This document shows positions 1-7,503 of a stretch of 10,794 nucleotides of DNA, piece after piece. Each line of letters opens with the position of its first letter. The stretch's first letter is position 1. Under the pieces are notes generated by a model. The model was given only the letters and a program-made list of their open reading frames with translations. It ran no database searches and had not been told where the DNA came from. The position numbers and the translations under genes are program-made. This DNA comes from JAQTNP01 sp964616145 (GTDB taxonomy: Bacteria > Patescibacteriota > Minisyncoccia > Minisyncoccales > PEYH01), in the NCBI GenBank assembly GCA_964616145.1, contig CAZTRD010000029.1, forward strand, positions 1 through 10,794, read 5' to 3'.

Positions 1-2
1 CA

Positions 3-62
3 AAGCTTAGCCTGCGCCCCAAATTAGCAGAGAATAAGATTGAGATTATGCTAAACGAATGA
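3..62 (+). CDS. Possible 3' end of an unidentified gene cut by the window start
   Basis: Reading frame 3 is open from the window edge to a TGA at 60-62 and ends in a charged, helix-like tail (SLRPKLAENKIEIMLNE). A T-rich stretch (TTTTTTAT) follows at once, as expected for an archaeal termination site. Only 19 codons are visible, so no family can be assigned and the call may be chance. The stretch 63-136 between this tail and the formyltransferase remnant shows nothing I can identify. Confidence 0.22.
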   Translation, partial: KLSLRPKLAENKIEIMLNE

Positions 63-136
63 TTTTTTATCAACCGAATTTGGGACAGCTAAACTAAGAA
101 TTTTTGGTTCTTGGGGGCTGTAGGGGGAAATAATGA

Positions 137-343
137 GGGGAAGCTGCTAGCCTGCTGGACACTGGTGATATTATTTTACAGAAGGAAGTTCCTCGGCTTA
201 AAGAAGATAGTTTTGATATGTCGGAAAAGCAAAGCTTTTCTGAGCATGCTCAAAAACCTTTGGTTTTTGACACTTTTAAGATCAGGGTGCATGAGATTGA
301 GTGTGAAGCGATACAGGAGTTTGTGGAAGGGATGGTGGTTTGA
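137..343 (+). pseudogene. Decayed C-terminal fragment of a PurN-like formyltransferase
   Basis: The frame opening after the TGA at 134-136 and ending in TGA at 341-343 encodes 68 residues without a plausible early start. The part DTGDIILQKEVP resembles the D-x-G-x-I-I-x-Q-x-x-V-P strand of glycinamide-ribonucleotide formyltransferase (PurN) and related formyltransferases. The end, RVHEIECEAIQEFVEGMVV, resembles the closing helix of PurN (R-V-H-x-x-E ... A-I ... E-G). In that family these two parts are separated by about ten residues; here an 18-codon insertion lies between them. The catalytic N-terminal two thirds (Asn-His-Asp region) is absent from 1-136 in any frame, so this is a remnant rather than a working enzyme. 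It converges on the restriction operon, whose last gene ends 19 nt away, and could mark the edge of an acquired island. Family assignment rests on motif memory only. Confidence 0.45.
218..271. repeat. 54-nt palindromic element inserted in frame: two tandem hairpins around a GCATGC centre
   Basis: Hairpin 1 (221-243) has arms TCGGAAAAGC and GCTTTTCTGA around an AAA loop: ten pairs, one of them G-T. Hairpin 2 (250-270) has arms TCAAAAACC and GGTTTTTGA around a TTT loop: nine perfect pairs. The junction 242-251 is itself the perfect palindrome GAGCATGCTC. The element lies between two Phe-Asp codon pairs (212-217 and 266-271), exactly 54 nt apart, as if TTTGAY had been duplicated on insertion. 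Removing 18 codons restores a typical formyltransferase spacing. In architecture it recalls the in-frame palindromic elements of Rickettsia and Wolbachia, though no sequence relation is claimed. No second copy is visible in this window. Confidence 0.55.
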
Positions 344-361
344 GTTGAGGTAGTGTAAAAT

Positions 362-2869
362 CTACTTTTTCTTAAATTCTTCAGCTGTAATAATTATATC
401 ATATCCTCCAACTTGTTCAATTTTATGTTTGTATATTCCTGTGTAGGATAAACTTGATTCTTCATATCTCTTGAATTTGAATACTGCATCATTCATTAGA
501 TTGCTGTTAAATACCCCTAAGCTAACCAATAATTCGAAATCGTCAACCTTTAATCCTGTCACCTTCTTGAATAAACCTGGTTCGAGTTTTGTAATAACGT
601 CTTTTAATGTTCTTTCTCTGAAATCTGTTAAATACATAAATATGGGAATCCTTGTTGCAAACTTGATTAGTTTTTTCTGTATCTCTTTTCTCTTGCTCAT
701 GTATTCTTTCTCTTCTTCTGTCAACTTTTTCTTCTCTTTTGGAGAAATATCTTCTTCGTTAGCTAATTTTTGTTTTGCTTTCTTTACAGATTCTGACTTA
801 TTGATAATTAGTTCTATGTCGCTATTTAAACTTCTAAAACCTTCAATGCTCATTAAGGCTTCTAAGGCTTTTGGATTGTTTAGGATTTTGTTAAGTGTAT
901 TGTTATCAACATTTACGAGCAATGCGCTTTCCCATCTTCTTGCAAGAAGTGAGGCTGTTGTTCCACTCATAGCCATTTCAATTATTCCAGAAGCATCAAT
1001 TTGTTTCATGGTACTGCCATCATAAGCTAGAACAGGGAGAAAATCAATGAATTCTCTGACTTTTTTCTCAGAATCTGTTTCTTCTGGGTTTAAATTGCAA
1101 CTGTAATCTGCTATTTGCTTCAATGCCCTATTGGGTGCAAAATCAAAAATATAGCATTCTCTTTTTATGATCTCTTCAGAATTTGGCGATTTCCCATCTG
1201 GGTTTTTTATTGTCCATGGAGATTGCACTCTAAATGCAGCCTGGAAATATGTTTCTGGGCTTTTTAAATTTCTTAACATAAAAATTCCAGTCCAAGGCTT
1301 AACAGTTACGCCAGTTGTCAATTTTCCGCAAGATAAAGTGATTGATTTGCTTTTCAATGGCTCTTCCATTGCTTTGAGAACAGGAGGCAATGCTTCCAAA
1401 CCAACGCCTGCACTTGTTCCGGCAGCTACTACAATATTATAATCATGATAATACTTATTCTGTTTTTGCATTAATAAGTTCTTCATTGCGTGGCAAGAAG
1501 CAACACTTGGCATGAACCATAGTGTATGCGATAAAATATTCAATAATCTTGCATCAGAGTAAGGCAATGGTGGTTTTCTTGCACCAAGTTTAAGATTGTC
1601 AAGATTTGTGGCCATATAATTTCCACGTATTAAGTCAAGCCATTTCTGCACATCATCTTCATAAGTGAATTTTGCATCTTTTCCTTCACCTTTAGCTGAA
1701 AAAAATACATTTAAGTCAAAGGTATCAAATTCTCCTCCACTTGCAAGATTTATGACTGTGTGGGGCAACTGATACGTTAGCAAAACAATTCTTGGAAGAG
1801 CTTCATAAGGATTACTTGGTTTTGTCCAATTCTCCTTAGCTCTTTGTTCGTCAGAATAAGTCCAATGATAGATTTGTTCTTCAATAAATTCTCCGGAAAT
1901 TATTGCTCTAAAAGGAGTTCCTGAAAGATAGAGATATGCTGCTGTTTTTATAGGCATAATACTTTCTAAATACTCTATTTTATCCTGTTCTTCTGGAGCT
2001 TCATATTCTTTTTCCTCAATAGTTATCTCTTTTTCTTCATCAAACAAGTCCTTGGCAAGTTCTCTCCATGCTCCAAAATGATATTCGTCAAATATGACAC
2101 AATCCCATTTAGTCTTATGAACCCATTCGTTTTTTGGTTTTATTGCACCTATAGAAGTTCTTCCTAAATAATCTTGAAAAGAGCCAAAACAGACGAGGGG
2201 TTTATTTTTTTTTAACTTTTTATAATCAGCTTCTGAATGTCTGGAGAAAAACTGCCAGCCTTCAAAATCAACGTGATTTGATAAGTCTTCTTCCCATGCG
2301 CTTTCTACAGCAGGCTTAAATGTCAATACAAGAATCTTTTTCCAGCCGTTCTTTTTTGCTAATTGGTATGCTGCAAAGGTTTTTCCAAATCGCATTTTGC
2401 AATTCCACAGAAAATGAGGCGTTCTCTTTTCTTCTTTGAAACTTGAGAAATATTCAGATGCTCTTCGTACAGCTTCAACCTGTTCAGGCCTCATTTTGAA
2501 GTCCCATGTTCTGTTATCTTCACCCTGCTTTCCAGTTTTTAGAGCGTACACAGCAGCTTTAAGCTGGTTAATAGAACAAGCAAACCATTCTCCGCCTTTA
2601 CGCTTAACACTCTTCTTCATAAGATACTTATGTACTGCGTGGTCGTCAAAATAAGAGCCGTCATTTCTTATAGCAGACTCTTCAAATACTATCCTATAAG
2701 GTAAATCGCCAGGTCTTTTTGTAGGATATTGCTCTGCAACTCTTTTCTTTACATCAACAGCAGTATAACCTATCTTTAGCAATCCCTCATAAGACTTGTC
2801 AGTATAAGCATATATTTTAGGACTAATTTCTGGCTTTTTTGGAAAAAATTCTTTACTCTTCACTTTCAT
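362..2869 (-). CDS. GIY-YIG nuclease / superfamily-2 helicase fusion, restriction subunit of an R-M system
   Basis: This 835-aa protein is the likely cutting and translocating subunit of the R-M operon. Residues about 17-112 match the T5orf172/MUG113 branch of GIY-YIG nucleases: IYAY (19-22), KIGYT (32-36), an Arg at 43, and GGEWF (92-96) whose Glu94 would be the metal ligand. A superfamily-2 ATPase follows: Walker A variant CKMRFGKT (157-164), Walker B DEYH (261-264), motif III SGTPF (316-320), motif V LTTGVTV (517-523), and motif VI around QAAFRVQSPW (543-552). The C-terminal third (about 600-835) is helical, with a Lys/Glu-rich stretch near 695-745, and would serve specificity or assembly; I recognise no domain there. 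Its ATG lies inside the 3' end of the methyltransferase gene (17-nt overlap), with GAGG nine nt upstream, so translation is probably coupled. No frameshift or missing helicase motif is seen. DNA recognition and cut pattern cannot be read from sequence. Confidence 0.85.
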   Translation of the reverse strand: MKVKSKEFFPKKPEISPKIYAYTDKSYEGLLKIGYTAVDVKKRVAEQYPTKRPGDLPYRIVFEESAIRNDGSYFDDHAVHKYLMKKSVKRKGGEWFACSINQLKAAVYALKTGKQGEDNRTWDFKMRPEQVEAVRRASEYFSSFKEEKRTPHFLWNCKMRFGKTFAAYQLAKKNGWKKILVLTFKPAVESAWEEDLSNHVDFEGWQFFSRHSEADYKKLKKNKPLVCFGSFQDYLGRTSIGAIKPKNEWVHKTKWDCVIFDEYHFGAWRELAKDLFDEEKEITIEEKEYEAPEEQDKIEYLESIMPIKTAAYLYLSGTPFRAIISGEFIEEQIYHWTYSDEQRAKENWTKPSNPYEALPRIVLLTYQLPHTVINLASGGEFDTFDLNVFFSAKGEGKDAKFTYEDDVQKWLDLIRGNYMATNLDNLKLGARKPPLPYSDARLLNILSHTLWFMPSVASCHAMKNLLMQKQNKYYHDYNIVVAAGTSAGVGLEALPPVLKAMEEPLKSKSITLSCGKLTTGVTVKPWTGIFMLRNLKSPETYFQAAFRVQSPWTIKNPDGKSPNSEEIIKRECYIFDFAPNRALKQIADYSCNLNPEETDSEKKVREFIDFLPVLAYDGSTMKQIDASGIIEMAMSGTTASLLARRWESALLVNVDNNTLNKILNNPKALEALMSIEGFRSLNSDIELIINKSESVKKAKQKLANEEDISPKEKKKLTEEEKEYMSKRKEIQKKLIKFATRIPIFMYLTDFRERTLKDVITKLEPGLFKKVTGLKVDDFELLVSLGVFNSNLMNDAVFKFKRYEESSLSYTGIYKHKIEQVGGYDIIITAEEFKKK

Positions 2870-4391
2870 CAGGTATTTCCTCTTCTTGTGTTTCTGAAGA
2901 CATCGGTCGAATCATTGATTCGATAAAGGCAATCTCTTCTTTTGTTAATTTATATTTTTTGTATAGTTTCTCATCTGTCCAAGATTTTGAGAAATCTTGA
3001 ATTGGAACAAATGTATATACAAGTTTGGTTGCATGTTGTGTATTTTTTTTCTGTAATACAAGAAATCTAAAAAAACGTGTTCTAATATAACTAATAACAT
3101 TCTCCGCTTCTTCCTTTGAGCTATATGGACCCATTAACAAGTATGTTTCAGTACAACAAGAATTTGGTTCACCCAGAATGGGTTTGTTAATAATTTGATG
3201 TGGAAAATCTTCTCCAGCACCATAAGCATAAGTGATATAAACTTTGTATTTTTTTATCCAGTTAGTATTAACTTTAATATCATTTGGGTTTATGAAACCA
3301 ATTTTTTTGTTTGCGTATAGTTTAATGCTGTCTTTGAAAGATTTATCACTAAATTCTTTAAAATTAACACTTAAACCAAAAGGATTTCTTGAGCTTATAT
3401 TTAGGTCAAAAGAGCGCTCCTTAAATGCAAGTATTTTCTTTAAAATCGGAACTGCTTCATTATATCTTATAAAATTGCTTGAATTAGGTTCTAACAAGGG
3501 TCTCATTAGAACACTTTCAGTGCCTCCTTGAATTGTTTTAATTTCACATAATCCCCTATTATCTCTATCCCATAAAAAATAACAAACTCCTCCTTTTATT
3601 TGAACACCTGGAAAACATTCTGAAGAAACAGGGTAATCAATCAATTTTCTAATTCTGGTATCGTTCAGCATTTCACTCCTAAATTCATCAAGACCTTTCC
3701 CTCCGGAAAACCATCGTGAGGGGATAATCATTGTTAAAAATCTTGGATTTAATTTTTTTGCTTGCTGTACAAATTTATGGTATAGTGGAATTGCACTTGC
3801 TGATGCGCCTCCATCACTCAACTGATATGGTGGATTTCCTATTATTACGTCAAATTTCATTTTGAATACCTCCCCTGGTTTATCTGTGTGGATGAACTCG
3901 TAAGCGTGTGATTCCAGTTCATTGCCTCGGTCATAAACCTCTTTACTCGCCCCACAGTATTTACATCTTCCATCATCCCAAATATGATTATTATTGCTAA
4001 ATTTAATATTGCCTTCTTTGTTTTTAAACTCTGTGCATACAGTGTATTTTCCATTAGCTGTTTTTGAACAATACAATGACCTGCGAGACAATAGTGATGT
4101 CAATTCAGTTATTGCAATACCATATAATTGATTATTCAGGATGTGGTTTACTCGTTTTTGTCTGTTTGGAATCTTTTTTTCCAGTCCTTTCATCAATCTC
4201 TTTGCTATTTCTCTTAGGAATACGCCTGACTTTGAAACAGGATCAAAGAACTTAACATTTTTATCAGTCCAAATTTTTACTGGCAATAAATCCAGCATTT
4301 CATTGACTATCTTTGGCGGAGTGAATACTTCATCGTTGCTCAGACTTGCAAGGCATGTTAATATGTCTGGGTTATAATCTATTTTATTCAT
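2853..4391 (-). CDS. Eco57I-like adenine-specific DNA methyltransferase
   Basis: This 512-aa protein should transfer a methyl group from S-adenosylmethionine to adenine N6. The catalytic motif IV is intact (NPPY, 186-189, in DVIIGNPPYQ). Motif I is a variant, FFDPVSKSGVF (48-58), in place of the usual D/E-P-A-C-G-S/T-G. Four cysteines between them (C108, C119, and the CKYC pair C143/C146) look like a zinc-binding insertion. The region from about 195 to 400 would carry target recognition. The C-terminus (TRFFRFLVLQKK, then an EEIAFIESMIRPM-type tail) is typical of this Eco57I-related methylase family, as I recall it. It starts inside the 220-aa gene (8-nt overlap) with GGAG upstream and overlaps the helicase gene, so all three are likely one transcript. 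It protects self DNA from the helicase-nuclease, or may act in one complex with it. Confidence 0.88.
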   Translation of the reverse strand: MNKIDYNPDILTCLASLSNDEVFTPPKIVNEMLDLLPVKIWTDKNVKFFDPVSKSGVFLREIAKRLMKGLEKKIPNRQKRVNHILNNQLYGIAITELTSLLSRRSLYCSKTANGKYTVCTEFKNKEGNIKFSNNNHIWDDGRCKYCGASKEVYDRGNELESHAYEFIHTDKPGEVFKMKFDVIIGNPPYQLSDGGASASAIPLYHKFVQQAKKLNPRFLTMIIPSRWFSGGKGLDEFRSEMLNDTRIRKLIDYPVSSECFPGVQIKGGVCYFLWDRDNRGLCEIKTIQGGTESVLMRPLLEPNSSNFIRYNEAVPILKKILAFKERSFDLNISSRNPFGLSVNFKEFSDKSFKDSIKLYANKKIGFINPNDIKVNTNWIKKYKVYITYAYGAGEDFPHQIINKPILGEPNSCCTETYLLMGPYSSKEEAENVISYIRTRFFRFLVLQKKNTQHATKLVYTFVPIQDFSKSWTDEKLYKKYKLTKEEIAFIESMIRPMSSETQEEEIPDESEE

Positions 4392-5046
4392 GGTTAGCTA
4401 ACTCCATATAGTTAATGATTGGATGGTCTTTATATACATTAGGCAATATAACTCTTTCGCCAGTATCACTGTCTGTTGTGAAACTCCATAAGAGCGTAGG
4501 GCTAAAAATGTCTTTGAAAGAATATTCCTTTCTTTTAATCTTTGAATCATTATAAGGCATAGACCATTCCGAGAAAATTAAAGGTTTGCCTTTGTTATCT
4601 TTCATCGTCAATGCATCACCAGAAACCATATTCTTACTTAAGATGAATTTTAAAACATTTACATACTTACTATTGAAGTCATGTTTGAAGAGAGAAATAT
4701 ATTCTTTTTCAAAAATTTTAAGCAGACGTTCTCTACATTCTTCAACATTATCTTCAAGCAAATCAATGCCATATAAGCTAGACATAACAATGACTCCGTA
4801 TTTTTCATATTCTGGAAAGCTGTTCTTGTATTTTTGTTTTAAAACAGCTAATTTTCTATTCAGTACTTCAACCAAAAAGTTACCCGTCCCACAAGCAGGC
4901 TCTAGAAATCTTGAGTCTAATCTTTCAGTTTCATTTTTCACTAAATCTAGCATTCCATTTACTTCTCTTTCGTGTGTAAAGACTTCGCCATGATTTGTTA
5001 CTCGGTGTTTTGATTTTATTTGACTGTTTGAATCCATCTTAACCAT
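4384..5046 (-). CDS. SAM-binding DNA methyltransferase subunit lacking a catalytic NPPY motif
   Basis: This 220-aa protein is the first gene of the R-M operon. It has a textbook S-adenosylmethionine-binding motif I, LEPACGTGNF (48-57), preceded by the HGEVFTHEREVNGMLDL segment common to N6-adenine methylases, and an acidic motif II-like GIDLLEDNVEE (93-103). No NPPY, DPPY or DPPF motif is present anywhere, so it probably cannot methylate alone. It is roughly the front half of the 512-aa neighbour and looks like a paralogue. The pair may form a heterodimer in which this subunit binds cofactor or stabilises the partner. Similar 220/510/850-aa trios are, to my memory, found in bacteria. Start: ATG at 5046 with AAGGA-like bases just upstream; Met4 (ATG at 5037) is a second option. 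The stop overlaps the next start in ATGAATAA, favouring coupled translation. Confidence 0.8.
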   Translation of the reverse strand: MVKMDSNSQIKSKHRVTNHGEVFTHEREVNGMLDLVKNETERLDSRFLEPACGTGNFLVEVLNRKLAVLKQKYKNSFPEYEKYGVIVMSSLYGIDLLEDNVEECRERLLKIFEKEYISLFKHDFNSKYVNVLKFILSKNMVSGDALTMKDNKGKPLIFSEWSMPYNDSKIKRKEYSFKDIFSPTLLWSFTTDSDTGERVILPNVYKDHPIINYMELANHE

Positions 5047-5069
5047 TATATCCTTAGTGTATTACATCT

Positions 5070-5080
5070 CTTTTATAATT
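5070..5080 (-). promoter_or_regulatory. Proximal TATA box of the R-M operon (AATTATAAAAG)
   Basis: On the minus strand AATTATAAAAG is centred about 29 nt before the ATG at 5046, after an A-rich BRE-like stretch. It would place the transcript start only a few bases from the ATG, matching the spacing of the other promoters in this window. The second candidate, TATATAAAG at 5104-5112, would give a leader of roughly 35 nt containing an AAGGA site. Both may be used. Confidence 0.5.
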
Positions 5081-5103
5081 GTTTTTATTTGTACAGCCTT
5101 GTT

Positions 5104-5112
5104 CTTTATATA
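5104..5112 (-). promoter_or_regulatory. Distal TATA box of the R-M operon (TATATAAAG)
   Basis: The minus-strand sequence TATATAAAG is centred about 62 nt before the methyltransferase ATG. It is a closer match to the archaeal consensus than the proximal box. The rest of the 159-nt gap 5047-5205 holds only these boxes and a terminator-like T tract. Confidence 0.4.
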
Positions 5113-5130
5113 CTGAAAATTATGCCATAG

Positions 5131-5152
5131 TAAAAAATTTCCCAATTTTTAC
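5131..5152 (-). terminator. T-tract terminator after the HEPN-like gene
   Basis: Read on the minus strand, about 55-75 nt after the stop at 5206, a weak hairpin (TAAAAATT, GGG loop, AAATTTTTTA) ends in six T residues. Archaeal terminators are mainly T tracts, so this is a plausible end for the five-gene operon. It lies just upstream of the TATA boxes of the R-M operon, so the two operons appear to be separate transcription units. Confidence 0.4.
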
Positions 5153-5205
5153 GTCAATTAATCAACCTTTTCAGTCATCACTTCAAATAAACATTCCCAA
5201 ACTCT

Positions 5206-6141
5206 TTATGGTAAAAGTAACAATCCTCTGTCTATGCAGTTTCCTTGAACTTTTGAGTTCTCATGCTTCCATTCAATAAATTTTACTAAAAAATCCAGTG
5301 CTTCATCTAAGATAATAAATAACTGTGGAGCCGCTTTAACTATTCCTAAATCTTCAGTATATTGTGAAGGCTTTATTTCTCTATCAGGATATCTTGTATA
5401 CACTTCATGCGGATATGTTAAGGTGGCGATAAGATACATTTTCATAAAAACAATACTAAATTTCATTGTTGAAAAACTAGGATATGATATTTTCTTCCCT
5501 TGCGCCTCTGCTAGGTTGGGTAGTACATTTCTTAAAGTTTCATCCAGATTTACTTTGTCTAATGCCTCTTCAATATTTTTTGCTAAATCTAGCCATATAT
5601 TAATGTGTTCGGTTTTTAGCAACGCCAACTCTTGGTCTTTTGTTTCTATTATTTCTTTTAGTGGATTTATATCTGTATTAAGATTGGGATAAATTTGTTT
5701 CAAAGATTGAATGTATAACTGAATCTTTTCTTCTTGAATCATCTTAATAAATGCTTTTGGGGTTTGATGTTGGATATCAAATAAATCTTTTTTGGTAAAT
5801 GTACCTTGAACTAACCCATAAGCCTTCATAATCTTTTCAGCTGTTTGTTGTAAATGATAAATTGAATCTGAAAAATCTTTTTCCAGATAAGATCTTTTAC
5901 TCCTTTTCAAATCTTTTTCAGCTTCTCTAAAAAAATCAATTCCCAAATTAAAATCCTCTTTTATAGGCTTTAGATTTTTTAGGCCTAAGATTAAATTTTT
6001 GGCTTCTGGAATAAGAATCATACCTTTTTCATGGCTTATTTTTTGATTTTCTGGTAAGTAATTATTTATTATTTCTAATAAGTAATCATTATCTAAAGAT
6101 TTTAGAACCTCCTCTTCGTTTAATTCTTTATCTTCTTCCAT
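5206..6141 (-). CDS. HEPN-like helical protein with a large internal insertion
   Basis: Starting at Met6141 the protein has 311 residues. Residues about 70-112 match the first two helices of HEPN proteins: AEKDLKRSKRSYLEKDFS, then YHLQQTAEKIMKAYGL (the Q-x-x-x-E-K-x-x-K-A signature). The strand-like TYPHEVYTRYPD (242-253) fits the conserved T-R-Y-P near the end of HEPN domains, and a final helix follows at 265-292. About 120 helical residues lie between these halves, much more than in a simple HEPN domain of about 130 aa. The catalytic R-x4-6-H motif of RNase HEPN proteins is not seen, so a binding or scaffold role is as likely as RNA cleavage. I prefer this start to the one at 6168: it lies four nt after the upstream stop and has GAGGT eight nt before it, whereas 6168 would overlap the nuclease gene and give a basic tail. 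It is the last gene of the operon. Confidence 0.65.
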   Translation of the reverse strand: MEEDKELNEEEVLKSLDNDYLLEIINNYLPENQKISHEKGMILIPEAKNLILGLKNLKPIKEDFNLGIDFFREAEKDLKRSKRSYLEKDFSDSIYHLQQTAEKIMKAYGLVQGTFTKKDLFDIQHQTPKAFIKMIQEEKIQLYIQSLKQIYPNLNTDINPLKEIIETKDQELALLKTEHINIWLDLAKNIEEALDKVNLDETLRNVLPNLAEAQGKKISYPSFSTMKFSIVFMKMYLIATLTYPHEVYTRYPDREIKPSQYTEDLGIVKAAPQLFIILDEALDFLVKFIEWKHENSKVQGNCIDRGLLLLP

Positions 6142-6145
6142 ATTT

Positions 6146-7501
6146 TCATACCTCAACCTTCTCCCCATTCTTCACAATCTTAACATTATCATGAAACTCT
6201 TTAAACTTCAAAGCACTCTCTGTGTGGATTGGTATCAATATCTTGGGATTGATGGAAGTTACTATCTTCTTTATATCTGTAGCAGAAGCATGGCCTGAGC
6301 AATGAGCCTTATGGAAGTTTATCTTGAAGTGCTTCATCCAGTTCTCTAGAACAATTCGCATCTCCTCGTTGTCTTCTCCTTCAAGAAAGTGCTCTGACAT
6401 TGAATAGATAAAGTCAGCATTAGACGGCTGGATATACACTAATTCCATCAATTTGAAAAAACCAATATACATAACATATTTAGATGGATTCTTCTTAATC
6501 TCCTTGTAAGTTATCATCTTAGGGCAATACTCCCTTTCCCATTTATAATAATCAGTTTCTTGGAAAGAGCAGCTTTTGGCAATCCTGAAGTAAACTTTGA
6601 TGTTAGGGTCAGTTAAAGGATCTGGAAAATCAACCTTATCTTTCATATTTGACATGATGTAAGCTAATCGGGTATCAACAACCATAATCCTTTTGTTTTC
6701 AACAGCTGCTTTGTAGAAAGAATTGAACCTGTCGACATTAGACATTGAGAAATAGCCAAAAACAGTTCCTTTTGAACTCTTAACTATTGAATTTATCTTC
6801 TGGTTAACTTCTTCTTCTGTCATATTATGCTCAGTATCATAATTCATCCTTGTACCTTCACAAAGCATAAGTATTGGCTTAGAGGCCTTGGCTTTTGCAA
6901 TAAATTCTTCGGTATATACCTTCTTAGGACCATGGAGTCTTAAATCCCCTGTATAAACAATATTGCCTTTTGAAGTCTTTATTATAAAACCATAAGCTCC
7001 AGGAACAGAATGCTCTACATGAACAGGAGTTATTTCAAGGTGTTTTATCTTAAGCTTATCTCCCGATTTAAATGTGCAGATATCTGTATGTTCCCCATAG
7101 TTCTGAAATTGAGGATATAAGAACTGGTAGATATCTAAAATCTGCTTTGTGCCATGGCCTAGATAGACAGGGATAGAATCATCAATAAACTGCAGATGAT
7201 TATTATGGTCTGAGTGTGAGTGAGATATTAAAATTCCATCAACATCTGGCTTTTCATACTTTAAATCTGTCAATTTTAGCATTTCCTCGCTGTATAATTT
7301 AGGAACTTTTGGGATTAAATCAAACTCAAAGTAAACTTCCATCCCATTTGCAGTTCTAGGCTGTAAATATTCGTAAAAGAAATCCTCTCCGAAATGAAAA
7401 CATTGGCCGAAATCTAAGTAAACCTTCACTCCTTTTTCCTCTAGCAAAATCTTGTTTCCGCCGATTTCGCCGGCACCGCCGTAAAATGTTAGGGATGTCA
7501 T
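6146..7501 (-). CDS. RNase J-type metallo-beta-lactamase/beta-CASP nuclease
   Basis: This 451-aa protein carries the RNase J pattern: N-terminal YGGAGEIGGNK (7-17), metal motif HSHSDH (94-99), motif 3 histidine in HVEHSVPGAYGF (161-172), and motif 4 aspartate in YTGDLRLHG (183-191). The beta-CASP motifs are A at CEGTRM (E215), B at HCSGHAS (H404) and C at PIHTE (H426). All metal ligands look intact. The family cuts RNA, in archaea mainly by 5'-3' exonuclease action. Its length is that of archaeal RNase J, without the C-terminal domain of bacterial enzymes. It sits two nt after the preceding stop, in the middle of the CARF/nuclease/HEPN operon, not among RNA-processing genes. No Shine-Dalgarno site precedes the ATG, but an ATTATAAAA box about 30 nt upstream could give it its own leaderless transcript. 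It might be the housekeeping enzyme or a dedicated effector; the sequence does not decide. Confidence 0.85.
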   Translation of the reverse strand: MTSLTFYGGAGEIGGNKILLEEKGVKVYLDFGQCFHFGEDFFYEYLQPRTANGMEVYFEFDLIPKVPKLYSEEMLKLTDLKYEKPDVDGILISHSHSDHNNHLQFIDDSIPVYLGHGTKQILDIYQFLYPQFQNYGEHTDICTFKSGDKLKIKHLEITPVHVEHSVPGAYGFIIKTSKGNIVYTGDLRLHGPKKVYTEEFIAKAKASKPILMLCEGTRMNYDTEHNMTEEEVNQKINSIVKSSKGTVFGYFSMSNVDRFNSFYKAAVENKRIMVVDTRLAYIMSNMKDKVDFPDPLTDPNIKVYFRIAKSCSFQETDYYKWEREYCPKMITYKEIKKNPSKYVMYIGFFKLMELVYIQPSNADFIYSMSEHFLEGEDNEEMRIVLENWMKHFKINFHKAHCSGHASATDIKKIVTSINPKILIPIHTESALKFKEFHDNVKIVKNGEKVEV

Positions 7502-7503
7502 TT

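Noticed and set aside
100..118. AAGAA/TTCTT inverted repeat as a terminator
   Set aside because: Five A/T-rich pairs with a wide loop are expected by chance at this base composition.
111..353. 80-aa + strand frame from a TTG
   Set aside because: Its composition is unlike a protein (Trp, Arg and Leu runs), whereas the neighbouring frame reads as a formyltransferase fragment; it is a shadow of that remnant.
471..1442. Long + strand frames opposite the helicase gene (184 and 91 aa)
   Set aside because: They are antisense to a gene with clear domain motifs, lack ribosome binding sites, and have Ser/Leu/Phe-rich composition typical of antisense frames.
3857..4054. 65-aa minus frame inside the methyltransferase
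   Set aside because: It lies wholly within the conserved methyltransferase frame and matches no motif.
6139..6168. Upstream start for the HEPN-like gene
   Set aside because: It would overlap the RNase J gene by 23 nt and add a basic MGRRLRYEN tail; ATG 6141 has a better-placed GAGGT.
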